A stretch of DNA of 64,000 bases, from positions 1,612,001 through 1,676,000 of the forward strand of contig NC_007510.1 of assembly GCF_000012945.1 (NCBI RefSeq), given 5' to 3'. Within the stretch, counting starts at the first letter, position 1; every line of letters begins with the position of its first letter. Source of the DNA: Burkholderia lata (GTDB lineage Bacteria; Pseudomonadota; Gammaproteobacteria; Burkholderiales; Burkholderiaceae). Positions 1 through 7,404 of the stretch are shown one piece after another. Position numbers and translations under genes: made by a program. Under the pieces are notes generated by a model. The model saw nothing but the letters and a program-made list of their open reading frames with translations. It had not been told where the DNA came from and searched no databases.

Positions 1-242
1 AGGAGAAGTTGCGTGCCCAGCTCGAAGGGATCGTCGGGCCGACCCGCAACGAAGCGGGGGCATTGCAGTACGACCTGCACCGGGACCTGAAGGAGCCTGC
101 GCGGTTCGTATTCGTCGAGCGCTGGGAAAGCGAGGAGGCGCTTGCTGCTCATGCGCGTTCCGCGCACATTCTCGCTTATCGCGAAGCGGCCGCGAACTGG
201 ATCGAGCGTTCCGAAATCCGCGTGCTGTCGAAGCTCGTCTGA
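1..242 (+). CDS. Putative quinol monooxygenase, ABM domain (5' end outside window)
   Basis: The frame is open from the left edge to a TGA at 240-242, so the start lies outside. The visible 79 or so residues match the antibiotic biosynthesis monooxygenase (ABM) fold: a QYDLHRD strand, then FVFVERWES, an EALAAH helix and a closing strand. Members of this family are small dimeric cofactor-free oxygenases (YgiN-like) or uncharacterised stress proteins. The substrate cannot be read from the sequence. An in-frame TTG at position 9 could be taken as a start, but the reading frame continues upstream of it, so I treat the gene as partial. Confidence 0.75.
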   Translation, partial: EKLRAQLEGIVGPTRNEAGALQYDLHRDLKEPARFVFVERWESEEALAAHARSAHILAYREAAANWIERSEIRVLSKLV

Positions 243-282
243 GCCGGGTGGGGCGACCGGACGTGTCCGGTCGCGCGGTGCG

Positions 283-540
283 TCAGTGCGACGTGCTGGG
301 TACGTCGAGGATCAGGATGATCGTCCAGTCGGCGTCGCCGTCGTGATGGTACTGGCGCTCTGCGACGATGAACGGTTGCTGCTTGCCTTGCGGGCCGAGG
401 AACAGCACGTCGCCCTCCATCGGCAGGCACTCGATCGGCGGCAACGCGAGGAACGCGTCGGCCGAGCCGCGGGGCATCAGTTGCTTGATCTGGCGAGTGG
501 CGGCTTCGGTCCACTCGATGTCGAGTTGAATGTTGCTCAT
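283..540 (-). CDS. Conserved hypothetical protein, 85 aa
   Basis: A small soluble protein with no signal peptide or membrane segment. It begins MSNIQLDIEWTEAATRQIK. The middle is rich in Leu and Pro (FLALPPIECLPMEGD) and the end in beta-strand-like hydrophobics (WTIILILDVP). The start is supported by a strong ribosome binding site, GGAGGA, six bases before the ATG on the minus strand. I do not recognise the family. It lies convergent with the monooxygenase fragment and follows the small His/Lys-rich gene on the same strand, separated from it by a terminator. Confidence 0.7.
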   Translation of the reverse strand: MSNIQLDIEWTEAATRQIKQLMPRGSADAFLALPPIECLPMEGDVLFLGPQGKQQPFIVAERQYHHDGDADWTIILILDVPSTSH

Positions 541-618
541 GCTGTCCTCCGCACCGGGGTGCGCACGGGTGGAAAATTTCGGTGCGCGACTTTAGCACAG
601 CGCGCGGGCACCGCAACC

Positions 619-655
619 AAAAAAGCCGAACCCGGTTGCCCGGATTCGGCTTTTT
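619..655 (-). terminator. Rho-independent terminator
   Basis: An 11-bp stem, GCCGAACCCGG (625-635) against CCGGATTCGGC (640-650), with one C/A mismatch and a 4-base loop. An A-run (619-624) lies on one side and a T-run (651-655) on the other. It ends the leftward gene at 677-955 and isolates the leftward gene at 283-540. Confidence 0.8.
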
Positions 656-676
656 GCTTGTGCGGTGCCGCCGAAC

Positions 677-955
677 TTACTGGCTGGCAGCGTCTGCGGC
701 CTTGGCGGCCTTCTTGCCGGCCTTCTTCGCAGCAGCCTTGTGGTGAGCAGCCTTCTTGCCGTGGTGATGCTCTTCCTGCATCGCCGGCTGAGCGGCCTCA
801 GCCGCTTGCTGCTGCTGCAGCGCCTGTGCGCGCTGCTCGATCTCGGAGATCTTGGCCGGATCGGTAATCGTCTTGATTTCCGTGCTCTCTTGCGCATACG
901 CTGCGCCAGTCAGCGCCGACATCGCTACCAGGATAGCCAGGGACGTCTTCTTCAT
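677..955 (-). CDS. Small secreted His/Lys/Ala-rich protein, 92 aa
   Basis: The N-terminus is a clear Sec signal peptide (MKKTSLAILVAMSALTGAAY, cleavage near AYA-Q). The mature part is short: a Gln/Ala helix (EQRAQALQQQQAAEAAQ), then an EEHHHGKK metal-binding-like patch and a Lys/Ala tail resembling histone H1 or other DNA- or anion-binding basic tails. The start is fixed by GGAGG seven bases upstream of the ATG; the frame is open further upstream but has no better site. Function unknown. A periplasmic metal- or polyanion-binding role is inference only. Confidence 0.75.
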   Translation of the reverse strand: MKKTSLAILVAMSALTGAAYAQESTEIKTITDPAKISEIEQRAQALQQQQAAEAAQPAMQEEHHHGKKAAHHKAAAKKAGKKAAKAADAASQ

Positions 956-1176
956 TGCTTTACCTCCGCTAAGTGGTGATGAACCCGAGTGTTGCCGTTT
1001 TGTCTGGCGACTGCAATCGAGTGCGTGTCGAGTGTAACAAAAGTGACGGATCAATGTGCACCGGATCGTGGCGTGACGCGAGGCCCCGTTGAAGTGGCGC
1101 AACACTTCGCGTACTTCGTCACGCGCCTGCCATGGTCGTCGCCGCAGTGATTTCCGCCCCGGTTTCCCCGCAGCGG

Positions 1177-1851
1177 TCAAAACCATCCCAGCCATCGATA
1201 GACGTGGAACTGCGCGATGCCGACCAGTTCGTGAAGCGCCTGCTCGGCGTTGGTCAAATTACGCCAGCGCGGCAGCCAGCCTGTTTGTGCGCGCCGGCGA
1301 TTCGCATAGACGGGCTGCGGATCGATCCCGAAACGGCGGAAATCGAGCAATGCGCGGCGCATCTGGTATGACGAAGTGACGAGAATGCGTGCGTCGTCAT
1401 ACTGTGAGCGTAGTATAGACGCAGTGAATTTCGCGTTTTCGTAGGTTGTGCGGCTATCCGGTTCCAGAACGAGGTCCGTGGGAGCAATGCCTTCGGCGAC
1501 GAGTTGGCGCCCGTATACGGCAGCCTCGGTTTCGCCATGATGCTGCGGGTCGCCGCCCGACATCACCACGGTACAGCGCTCGGCCAGTTGCCTGCAGGTG
1601 CGGTAGAGCGCTGCGACCTTGTGGATGCGGGCAGTTCCGTCAGGTGGCGGCTGCAGCCCGAAGTCGGTGCGCTTCGTGCCGGCGCCGATGAGAATCAGCG
1701 TGGTCCGTCCGTGCATCTCCGGGTGCTCGACGGGTGCGACGCCCGACTCGGTCCAGGCGATCAGCGGTGCGGCGAGCCAACCCGTCGCGAGCAGCCAGAA
1801 CAGCGCAATGGCGGCGATCGAGATGATTCGTCGCCGCTTGCGGCAGAGCAT
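1177..1851 (-). CDS. YdcF/ElyC-type DUF218 membrane protein
   Basis: A DUF218 domain follows a transmembrane segment (IISIAAIALFWLLATGWLA). Family hallmarks are visible in order: LILIGAGT, VVMSGGDPQHHGETEA, the acidic/Ser/Asn block EPDSRTTYENA, and VTSSYQMRRAL, where family members usually have His for this Gln. Relatives (SanA, ElyC, YdcF) act in envelope maintenance, and some in cell-wall precursor metabolism. The domain would face the periplasm. The start is uncertain: the ATG at 1851 has no good ribosome binding site. The frame is open upstream and encodes another hydrophobic stretch (LILFDSFVLLFICF), so a TTG near 1893 could be the true start and would give two membrane helices. Confidence 0.75.
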   Translation of the reverse strand: MLCRKRRRIISIAAIALFWLLATGWLAAPLIAWTESGVAPVEHPEMHGRTTLILIGAGTKRTDFGLQPPPDGTARIHKVAALYRTCRQLAERCTVVMSGGDPQHHGETEAAVYGRQLVAEGIAPTDLVLEPDSRTTYENAKFTASILRSQYDDARILVTSSYQMRRALLDFRRFGIDPQPVYANRRRAQTGWLPRWRNLTNAEQALHELVGIAQFHVYRWLGWF

Positions 1852-2050
1852 GAAACAGATGAAGAGAAGTACAAATGAATCGAACAGAATCAATTTGATT
1901 GGGGTATGGTGTCTTTTTATGGACGGCTGACGATCCGGCCCTGACGCGACGCCGAACGTCGGCCTCCAGAATCGGTGGCGGTATCGGTGGGCGGAGACGC
2001 CGCCCGGCGCGCCGCTTCGCATTGTCGCTGCACTTTAAGAAAGAATCGAG

Positions 2051-2368
2051 ATGGCCACGTATTCCAACGAAGCGGTGCTCGACGCATTGAGACGAGTGCA
2101 GTACCGCCAGGTACCGTGGGCACGCCGCCCGGGTGTGTTCGAGTATCTCCGTTCGCTCGGGCTGATGGACACGGTCAGGCAGAAAACCGTTGCCCCCGCG
2201 CCGGGCTTCCATGCACCGGTCGACATTGCCGTCCTGACCGAAAGCGGTCGAGCCGAATTCTCGCGCCTCGAGCGCGACGAGAAATTACTTTCCTGGACCG
2301 ATCGCCGCATGGCCGACTACGCATTGAGCGAAGCGAGTGCCGTGGCGATTCTCGAAAGCCGCCTGTAG
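2051..2368 (+). CDS. Conserved hypothetical protein, 105 aa
   Basis: A small soluble protein with no signal peptide, starting MATYSNEAVLDALRRVQYRQ. It has alternating helical segments and a basic, Arg-rich character, and ends MADYALSEASAVAILESRL. A purine-rich stretch (AAGAAAGAATCGAG) precedes the ATG. The helical pattern loosely resembles a winged-helix or MarR-like small protein, but I cannot assign a family. It is divergent from the DUF218 gene, with about 200 bp between them. Confidence 0.6.
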   Translation: MATYSNEAVLDALRRVQYRQVPWARRPGVFEYLRSLGLMDTVRQKTVAPAPGFHAPVDIAVLTESGRAEFSRLERDEKLLSWTDRRMADYALSEASAVAILESRL

Positions 2369-2414
2369 CGGCCGATCATCCCGTCGCCCGCATCGTCGTA
2401 CGGCTGGCGATGCC

Positions 2415-2445
2415 AAAAAAAAGCCCGTATCGCGAGGATACGGGC
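2415..2445 (-). terminator. Rho-independent terminator for the leftward gene at 2563-2814
   Basis: A perfect 9-bp stem, GCCCGTATC (2423-2431) with GATACGGGC (2437-2445), preceded on the plus strand by eight A (2415-2422), which is a T-run in the leftward transcript. Confidence 0.85.
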
Positions 2446-2562
2446 GTACCGGATACTTTTGCTGTTGCCACGCTGTGCTCATGGCAACGTTGTGACTCGT
2501 CGCGTGCGGCGCAGTTCCCGACCGCGGCCATTTTCTTTGGCTAAATCCCGAAATTGGCAGGA

Positions 2563-2814
2563 CTACGGATGACGCGGCACGTCGGACGGCTGCGAGCCGA
2601 TGCGCGCTCGCGCGTTGCTGGCGATGTCGCCACGCAGGTCGCCGCGCGGCACAGTCTGCCGGTTGGGCGGGTTGGCGGACGGTGGCTGGCGGAGGGTATT
2701 CCGGTGGTCCTGCTGGCGATGAGGCGGCTTCACGCGATCGTCGGCGTGAGCTGGAGCGGACAACGCCAGGGAAATGACAATGCCGCATGCGACGAGCAGT
2801 GACATTGGTTTCAT
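2563..2814 (-). CDS. Small exported hypothetical protein, 83 aa
   Basis: The Sec signal peptide starts MKPMSLLVACGIVISLALS with cleavage near AHA-D. The mature part is about 60 residues, basic, and rich in Arg, Pro, Asn and Gln (RQPPSANPPNRQ), with low predicted order. GGGAG lies 9 bases upstream of the ATG. A terminator follows, so it is monocistronic. No family recognised; probably periplasmic. Confidence 0.6.
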   Translation of the reverse strand: MKPMSLLVACGIVISLALSAPAHADDRVKPPHRQQDHRNTLRQPPSANPPNRQTVPRGDLRGDIASNARARIGSQPSDVPRHP

Positions 2815-2970
2815 GGCGGGGCTCCCTTCAAGCCGTCGACGCGGCCTGTTGATATGTCGCTAAGGTAAGCGTGGGAGTGCAGGCTTGCTGTAAATATTGG
2901 TAAATAGATGTATCGCGGCACGACAACGGTAATCGACGGCAACGCAAGCGTCGCGAACAGGTCGCGTCGC

Positions 2971-3000
2971 AGAAAGAAACCGGGCGGCCGAAGCCGCCCG
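2971..3000 (-). terminator. Rho-independent terminator for the leftward DUF4096 gene
   Basis: A perfect 8-bp stem, CGGGCGGC (2981-2988) with GCCGCCCG (2993-3000). The loop is UUCG when read leftward, followed by an interrupted T-run (complement of 2971-2980). Confidence 0.7.
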
Positions 3001-3012
3001 ATCGAGCATTCA

Positions 3013-3414
3013 TTACGCCATCTTGACGGGCGCGCGCCAGGATTCCGGATTGGTCCAGAAGGCGCCGCGCAGCCGGTCGCGGCTCGGCGGTGCGGGCGGC
3101 TTCGCAGCGCTTGCGCCGATGCGCCCGCGCAGGGAGATCTGCCGGCCGCTCGTGCCGAGTCGCTTCACGATTTCGGCGAGCGTGCCGTCTGCCTGCCATT
3201 CGTCGAAGCGACGGCGGCAGGTCGGCGGCGACGGATAGCGGCCCGGCAGCTTCGACCAGCCTTCACCCGTCGACAGCACCCACAGCACGGCGTTCACCAC
3301 CGAGCGGGCTTCCACGCGGGGGCGGCCGCGCCGCTCACTCCGTGCGGGTTCAGAGCAAAACAGACCCTCGACCAGCGCCCACTCGTTATCTCTCAAATCG
3401 TCGAACAGCATCAT
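3013..3414 (-). CDS. Solo IS5-type transposase N-terminal domain protein (DUF4096), 133 aa
   Basis: The protein begins MMLFDDLRDNEWALVEGLF and has the DUF4096 pattern (L.D.EW..V..L, RGRPR, VVNAVLWVLSTG, W..LP.RYPS..TC.RRF..W). That domain is normally the N-terminal DNA-binding part of IS5/IS1031-type transposases. Here it ends after an unrelated basic tail (RLGTSGRQISLRGRIG onward), and no DDE catalytic domain follows. There is a GAGG ribosome binding site and its own terminator, and I see no flanking inverted repeats. The most economical reading is a domesticated DNA-binding protein rather than an IS remnant. A second one lies at 30647. Confidence 0.75.
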   Translation of the reverse strand: MMLFDDLRDNEWALVEGLFCSEPARSERRGRPRVEARSVVNAVLWVLSTGEGWSKLPGRYPSPPTCRRRFDEWQADGTLAEIVKRLGTSGRQISLRGRIGASAAKPPAPPSRDRLRGAFWTNPESWRAPVKMA

Positions 3415-3842
3415 GTCCTCACCTCAGCGAAGCTAACTCCGGTGCGCTGCCCTGCGCCGCGCACTCTTCAAGCACTCGATCGTCGAGTGCCGGGTGGGGG
3501 CGTCCGGTTGGCCGGCAGCGGCGTTTCTGCTCTTCCGTCCGACGAAACCTGCGCCCTGTGCGCCAGGTAATGCACGAAGCGTGCCATGTCGGAGGTAAAT
3601 CCTTCGAGAGCCGCTTGGCAGCGAGCTAACGGCTAAGTCAGCTAGGGGCGTATAAGACGCCAAAATAACCCGGCAGCAAATCGGGACAATCACCAATCTT
3701 GTGCAGTTCGCCCGCACCACGTGCGTTCGCGGATGTATTGCACCGCAGCGAAACATGTGGGGCAGGTGCCTGATTCGTACATCGAAGCCGGATTCGCGCA
3801 TTAAAATCGCGCATCGATATCGACGATTGATGAGGTCAGGAA
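3415..3842. other. 428-bp intergenic region between divergent DUF4096 and LysR genes
   Basis: No convincing gene. It contains a perfect inverted repeat, GCACTCGA-TCG-TCGAGTGC (3472-3490). Its A/T content rises towards the LysR gene (about 3640-3840), where promoters are likely, but I could not define clear -35 and -10 boxes. An open frame on the minus strand here has no ribosome binding site and Burkholderia-atypical composition. Confidence 0.5.
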
Positions 3843-4745
3843 ATGAACGTCACGCTGCGCCAGCTTCGCGTCTTCATCGAGGTAGCGCGGCTCAAGAGCT
3901 TCAGTCGCGCGGGCGACGAGATCGGGCTCACGCAGTCCGCGGTCAGTCGCTGCGTGCGCGAGCTCGAGGCCGAGCTCGGGTTGAAGCTGATCGATCGCAC
4001 GACGCGCGACGTGCAGCTGACCGATGTTGGGGCGAACCTGATCGCGAGCGTGTCCCGTCTGCTCGACGATCTCGACGACACGCTGCGCGAGATTCGCGAG
4101 ATCGGTGAGCAGCGCCGCGGGCGGGTGATCGTCGCGGCCAGCCCGACGATCGCGTGCCGGCTGATGCCGCGCGTGGTTGCGTCGTGCGAGCGCCAGTTTC
4201 CGTTCGTGACGTTGGGTTTACGCGACGACGTGCAGAGCGACGTGTTGCGCAAGGTGAAGTCGAGCGAGGTCGACTTCGGCGTCGTGATCGGTCCGCTCGC
4301 GGTGGCCGATCTCGTCTGCGAATCGTTGATGACCGATTCGTTCTGCCTTGTTGCGCGCGCCGACCATCCGCTCGCGGCGCGTGCCGAGGTGCCCTGGACG
4401 GCGCTGGACGGCGAGCGCCTCGTGCTCCTCGATCATGCGTCGGGAAGCCGGCCGCTGATCGATGCCGCGCTGGCCGCCCATCGTGTCAACGCGACGGTCA
4501 TGCAGGAGCTCGGGCATTCGGCGACCGTGTTCGGCCTCGTCGAGGCCGGCGTCGGTGTAAGCGTGCAGCCGTGGCTGTCGCTGCCGCTACCTGCCGGCTC
4601 GACGCTCGTTGCACGGCCGCTCACGCCGCGCACCGAGCGCACGGTCGAACTCGTGCGCCGCCGCGACCGGTCGTTGTCGCCCGCTGCGCAAGCGATCTGG
4701 GAACTCGTGCGGCAGATGCCGGCGAGGGCGGAGGACCTCGACTGA
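3843..4745 (+). CDS. LysR-family transcriptional regulator, 300 aa
   Basis: Typical LysR length. The N-terminal winged helix-turn-helix (residues 1-60) carries LRQLRVFIEVARLKSFSRAG and LTQSAVSRCVRELEAELG. It is followed by a linker helix and the periplasmic-binding-like effector domain (about 90-295), with VDFGVVIGPL and a GVGVSVQPWLSLPL segment near the end. An AGGAA site lies just before the ATG. The next gene downstream (75 bp) is a broken aminotransferase. The regulator probably controls an amino-acid or related metabolic gene, but the sequence does not show its effector. It is divergent from the DUF4096 gene. Confidence 0.9.
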   Translation: MNVTLRQLRVFIEVARLKSFSRAGDEIGLTQSAVSRCVRELEAELGLKLIDRTTRDVQLTDVGANLIASVSRLLDDLDDTLREIREIGEQRRGRVIVAASPTIACRLMPRVVASCERQFPFVTLGLRDDVQSDVLRKVKSSEVDFGVVIGPLAVADLVCESLMTDSFCLVARADHPLAARAEVPWTALDGERLVLLDHASGSRPLIDAALAAHRVNATVMQELGHSATVFGLVEAGVGVSVQPWLSLPLPAGSTLVARPLTPRTERTVELVRRRDRSLSPAAQAIWELVRQMPARAEDLD

Positions 4746-4820
4746 CGCCCGCCGACGTGCGCCTCTCCGGCTTGCGGGCCGGTACACTACGCGGATCGTG
4801 TTCCTCGAAGGTGGTGCTCG

Positions 4821-6040
4821 ATGGCGTATTCCGCAGATTCTTTTCCGGTAGCCGGCGCGCCGGCGGCCCGTGACGCAGTGCGCGCGTTGCGTCCGTCGCT
4901 GATCCGGGAAGTGGCAAACGCCGGCTTCGGTGTGCCGGACATGCTGCCTTTCTGGTTCGGCGAATCCGATCGCGTGACGCCGGACTTCATCCGCGACGCC
5001 GCCGCGACGGCGCTACGCGATGGCGCGACCTTCTACACGCACAACCTCGGCACTGCGCCGCTGCGCGATGCGATTGCGGCCTACGTCAGCGCCCGTCACG
5101 GTGCGACGGCGGCCGACACCGTGGCTGTGACGAGCTCGGGCGTGAGCGCACTGATGCTGGCTGCGCAGATGCTGGTCGGTCCAGGCGAGCGCGTCGTCGC
5201 GGTCACACCGCTGTGGCCGAATCTAGTCGAGATTCCGAAGATACTTGGGGCGCAGGTCGAATGCGTGCCGCTCGGCTATGGCGATGCGGGCTGGCGACTC
5301 GATGTCGGGCGGCTGCTTGCGGCGCTGACGCCCGATACGCGGATGCTGCTGATCAACTCGCCGAACAATCCGACCGGCTGGACGATGTCGCCCGGCGACC
5401 AGCAAGCGGTGCTCGCCCATTGTCGCCGCCATGGCACTGGCTCGTTGCCGACGAGGTGTACGAGCGGCTCGCGTTCGACGCGAACGGCGCGGACGGCGCG
5501 GACGGCGCGCCATCGTTCCTCGACATCGCGTCGCGCGACGAGCGGGTCGTCGTCGTGAATTCGTTTTCGAAAGCGTGGGCGATGACGGGCTGGCGCCTGG
5601 GGTGGCTCATCGCGCCGGCAGCGGTGATGGCTGACCTGTCGAAGCTCGTCGAATACAACACGTCGTGTGCGCCGGGCTTCGTGCAGGCCGCGGGTGAAGT
5701 CGCATTGCGCGATGGCGAGCCGTTCGTGCGGTCGTTCGTCGCGGCGCTGCGCGATGCGCGCGATCACCTGGTTGCCGCGCTACGTACCCTGCCGGGTGTC
5801 GAGGTACCACCTCCGTCGGGTGCGATGTACCTGTTTCTGCGCCTGCCGGGCGCGTCAGACAGTCTCGCCTTCTGCAAGACGCTGGTGCGCGAGGCGGGAC
5901 TCGGACTGGCGCCCGGGCGGGCGTTCGGCCCCGAGGGGGAGGGGTTCGTGCGCTGGTGCTACGCATGCGATCCGGCACGGCTCGATGCGGGTGTCGAGCG
6001 GTTGCGCCGGTTCCTCGCACGCGGCGTGGCCGTCCGCTGA
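4821..6040 (+). pseudogene. Class I/II PLP aminotransferase disrupted by a frameshift
   Basis: Two adjacent frames together encode one roughly 406-residue fold-type I aminotransferase. The first (from ATG 4821) covers the N-terminal arm, GDATFYTHNLG-like segments, TSSGVSALMLAAQ, and INSPNNPTGWTMS, the PLP/substrate-contact Asn-Pro motif. The second continues with LVADEVYERL, the Schiff-base lysine segment NSFSKAWAMTGWR and the small domain. The switch lies at 5433-5440: after His-Gly (CAT GGC) only two bases, AC, precede TGG, where the family needs a full codon. One base is missing. It is either a recent pseudogene or a sequencing error. The substrate is unknown; relatives act on aspartate or aromatic amino acids. 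Confidence 0.85.
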
Positions 6041-6092
6041 AGCGGGGCCGGAGCGGAGGCGGCGCGCTGGTGGCAGCTCGTTCGGCTCATCT

Positions 6093-6117
6093 TTACGCAC
6101 CGGGCAATTTTGCGTAA
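6093..6117. promoter_or_regulatory. Inverted repeat upstream of scpB
   Basis: Perfect 7-bp arms, TTACGCA (6093-6099) and TGCGTAA (6111-6117), 11 bp apart, about 200 bp before scpB. This could be a regulator site or part of the scpB promoter region. No T-run follows, so it is not an obvious terminator for the broken aminotransferase. Confidence 0.35.
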
Positions 6118-6312
6118 TATGGCGCTCAGTCACGCGGTTCCGTCGTTGAGCCGTGCTGTTCCGTCCGGTTTGGGCCTGGCCTGAAGTTGGTTCGCCGCCC
6201 CCGGTTCGTGCTCCCATCAATATGACCGATCAGAATCGGGCGAGCGCGTCTTCCGTTCCTTTCGTCTGTTTGTTGATCCGGTTCGTTTGACCACAGGGTC
6301 TGGCCTAGCTGC

Positions 6313-7344
6313 ATGAATACCCAAGAGGCGAAGATCGTCCTCGAGACTGCTTTGATCTGTGCGCAGGAACCGCTGAAACTCGGCGATTTGCGCAAGCTCT
6401 TTGCCGACGGCGTGTCGGCTGACACGGTCCGCACGTTGCTCGAAGATCTGAAACAGGATTGGTCCGGCCGCGGCGTCGAACTGGTGGCGCTGGCAACCGG
6501 ATGGCGCTTCCAGAGCAAGCCGGCGATGCGTCACTATCTGGATCGCCTGCATCCCGAGAAGCCGCCGAAATATTCGCGTGCGGTGCTCGAAACGCTCGCG
6601 ATCATTGCGTACCGGCAACCTGTCACGCGCGGCGACATCGAAGAGATTCGCGGCGTGACGGTCAATACGCAGGTGGTCAAGCAACTCGAGGATCGCGGCT
6701 GGATCGAAGTGATCGGTCATCGCGACGTGCCGGGACGCCCGGCGCTGTATGCGACGACCAAGCAGTTCCTCGACGACCTCGGCCTGAAGGCGCTCGATGA
6801 TCTGCCTGCGCTCGAAGAGCCGGCCGCGAACATCGAGGCCGCGCTGCTTGCGCAGCAGGCGATGGATTTCGACGAGGGCATGCCGGTTGCCGACGACGCA
6901 ACGGGCGACGCGCCGCAAACGGATGAGGCATCCGCCGGTCAATCGGCGGGATTGCCGGATGATCCCGCGGCGGACGTCGCGTCGACGCATGAAATCGCGA
7001 GCCGCGATACGCTCGATGCTGTTCGCGGGCAAACGGAACAAATGGAACAGGCTGGCGCCGAAGCAGTGCCAGCCGGTGTGCAGCCCGAGCCGCTGCGCGC
7101 GGATTGGAGCGAGGAAGATCGCAAGCCGGCTGCCGAAGCGGTTGCCGGAGACGGAGCGGAAGCGGCCGGCGACATGCCCGGCGAGGCTGGCCAGGCCGAC
7201 GCCCCCCGTTCCCGTCCTGCGGACGACGAGATGCTGGACGACACGTCCGACAGTCTCGCCGATGCCGTACGAAGCGCCAGTGCACCCATCGGTGCCGATG
7301 CGCTGCCGGACGACGAAGCAGAACCTGAACAGCGTCGCGCCTGA
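6313..7344 (+). CDS. scpB: Segregation and condensation protein B, 343 aa
   Basis: ScpB is the winged-helix (kite) subunit that works with ScpA and Smc in chromosome condensation. The first 170 or so residues hold the family core: [15 protein letters not shown], then [19 protein letters not shown] and [13 protein letters not shown], ending [17 protein letters not shown]. Residues from about 175 to 343 are an acidic, Ala/Asp/Glu-rich, probably disordered extension that most bacterial ScpB (about 180-220 aa) lack but beta-proteobacterial ones often carry. The gene is immediately upstream of rluB, a common pairing. The 60-bp gap has no terminator, so they are probably co-transcribed. Confidence 0.92.
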   Translation: MNTQEAKIVLETALICAQEPLKLGDLRKLFADGVSADTVRTLLEDLKQDWSGRGVELVALATGWRFQSKPAMRHYLDRLHPEKPPKYSRAVLETLAIIAYRQPVTRGDIEEIRGVTVNTQVVKQLEDRGWIEVIGHRDVPGRPALYATTKQFLDDLGLKALDDLPALEEPAANIEAALLAQQAMDFDEGMPVADDATGDAPQTDEASAGQSAGLPDDPAADVASTHEIASRDTLDAVRGQTEQMEQAGAEAVPAGVQPEPLRADWSEEDRKPAAEAVAGDGAEAAGDMPGEAGQADAPRSRPADDEMLDDTSDSLADAVRSASAPIGADALPDDEAEPEQRRA

Positions 7345-7404
7345 TCGCGGCCAACTTCTTGCCGCGCCCGCGCCGGGCGCGAGACCTGACATTTTGAGGT
7401 TGTT

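Noticed and set aside
3013..3414. A complete insertion sequence
   Set aside because: No DDE catalytic domain, no terminal inverted repeats and no target-site duplication; the gene has its own terminator.
3433..3801. A 122-codon minus-strand open frame between the DUF4096 and LysR genes
   Set aside because: No ribosome binding site, mixed Cys/Arg/His composition unlike genes here, and no recognisable domain.
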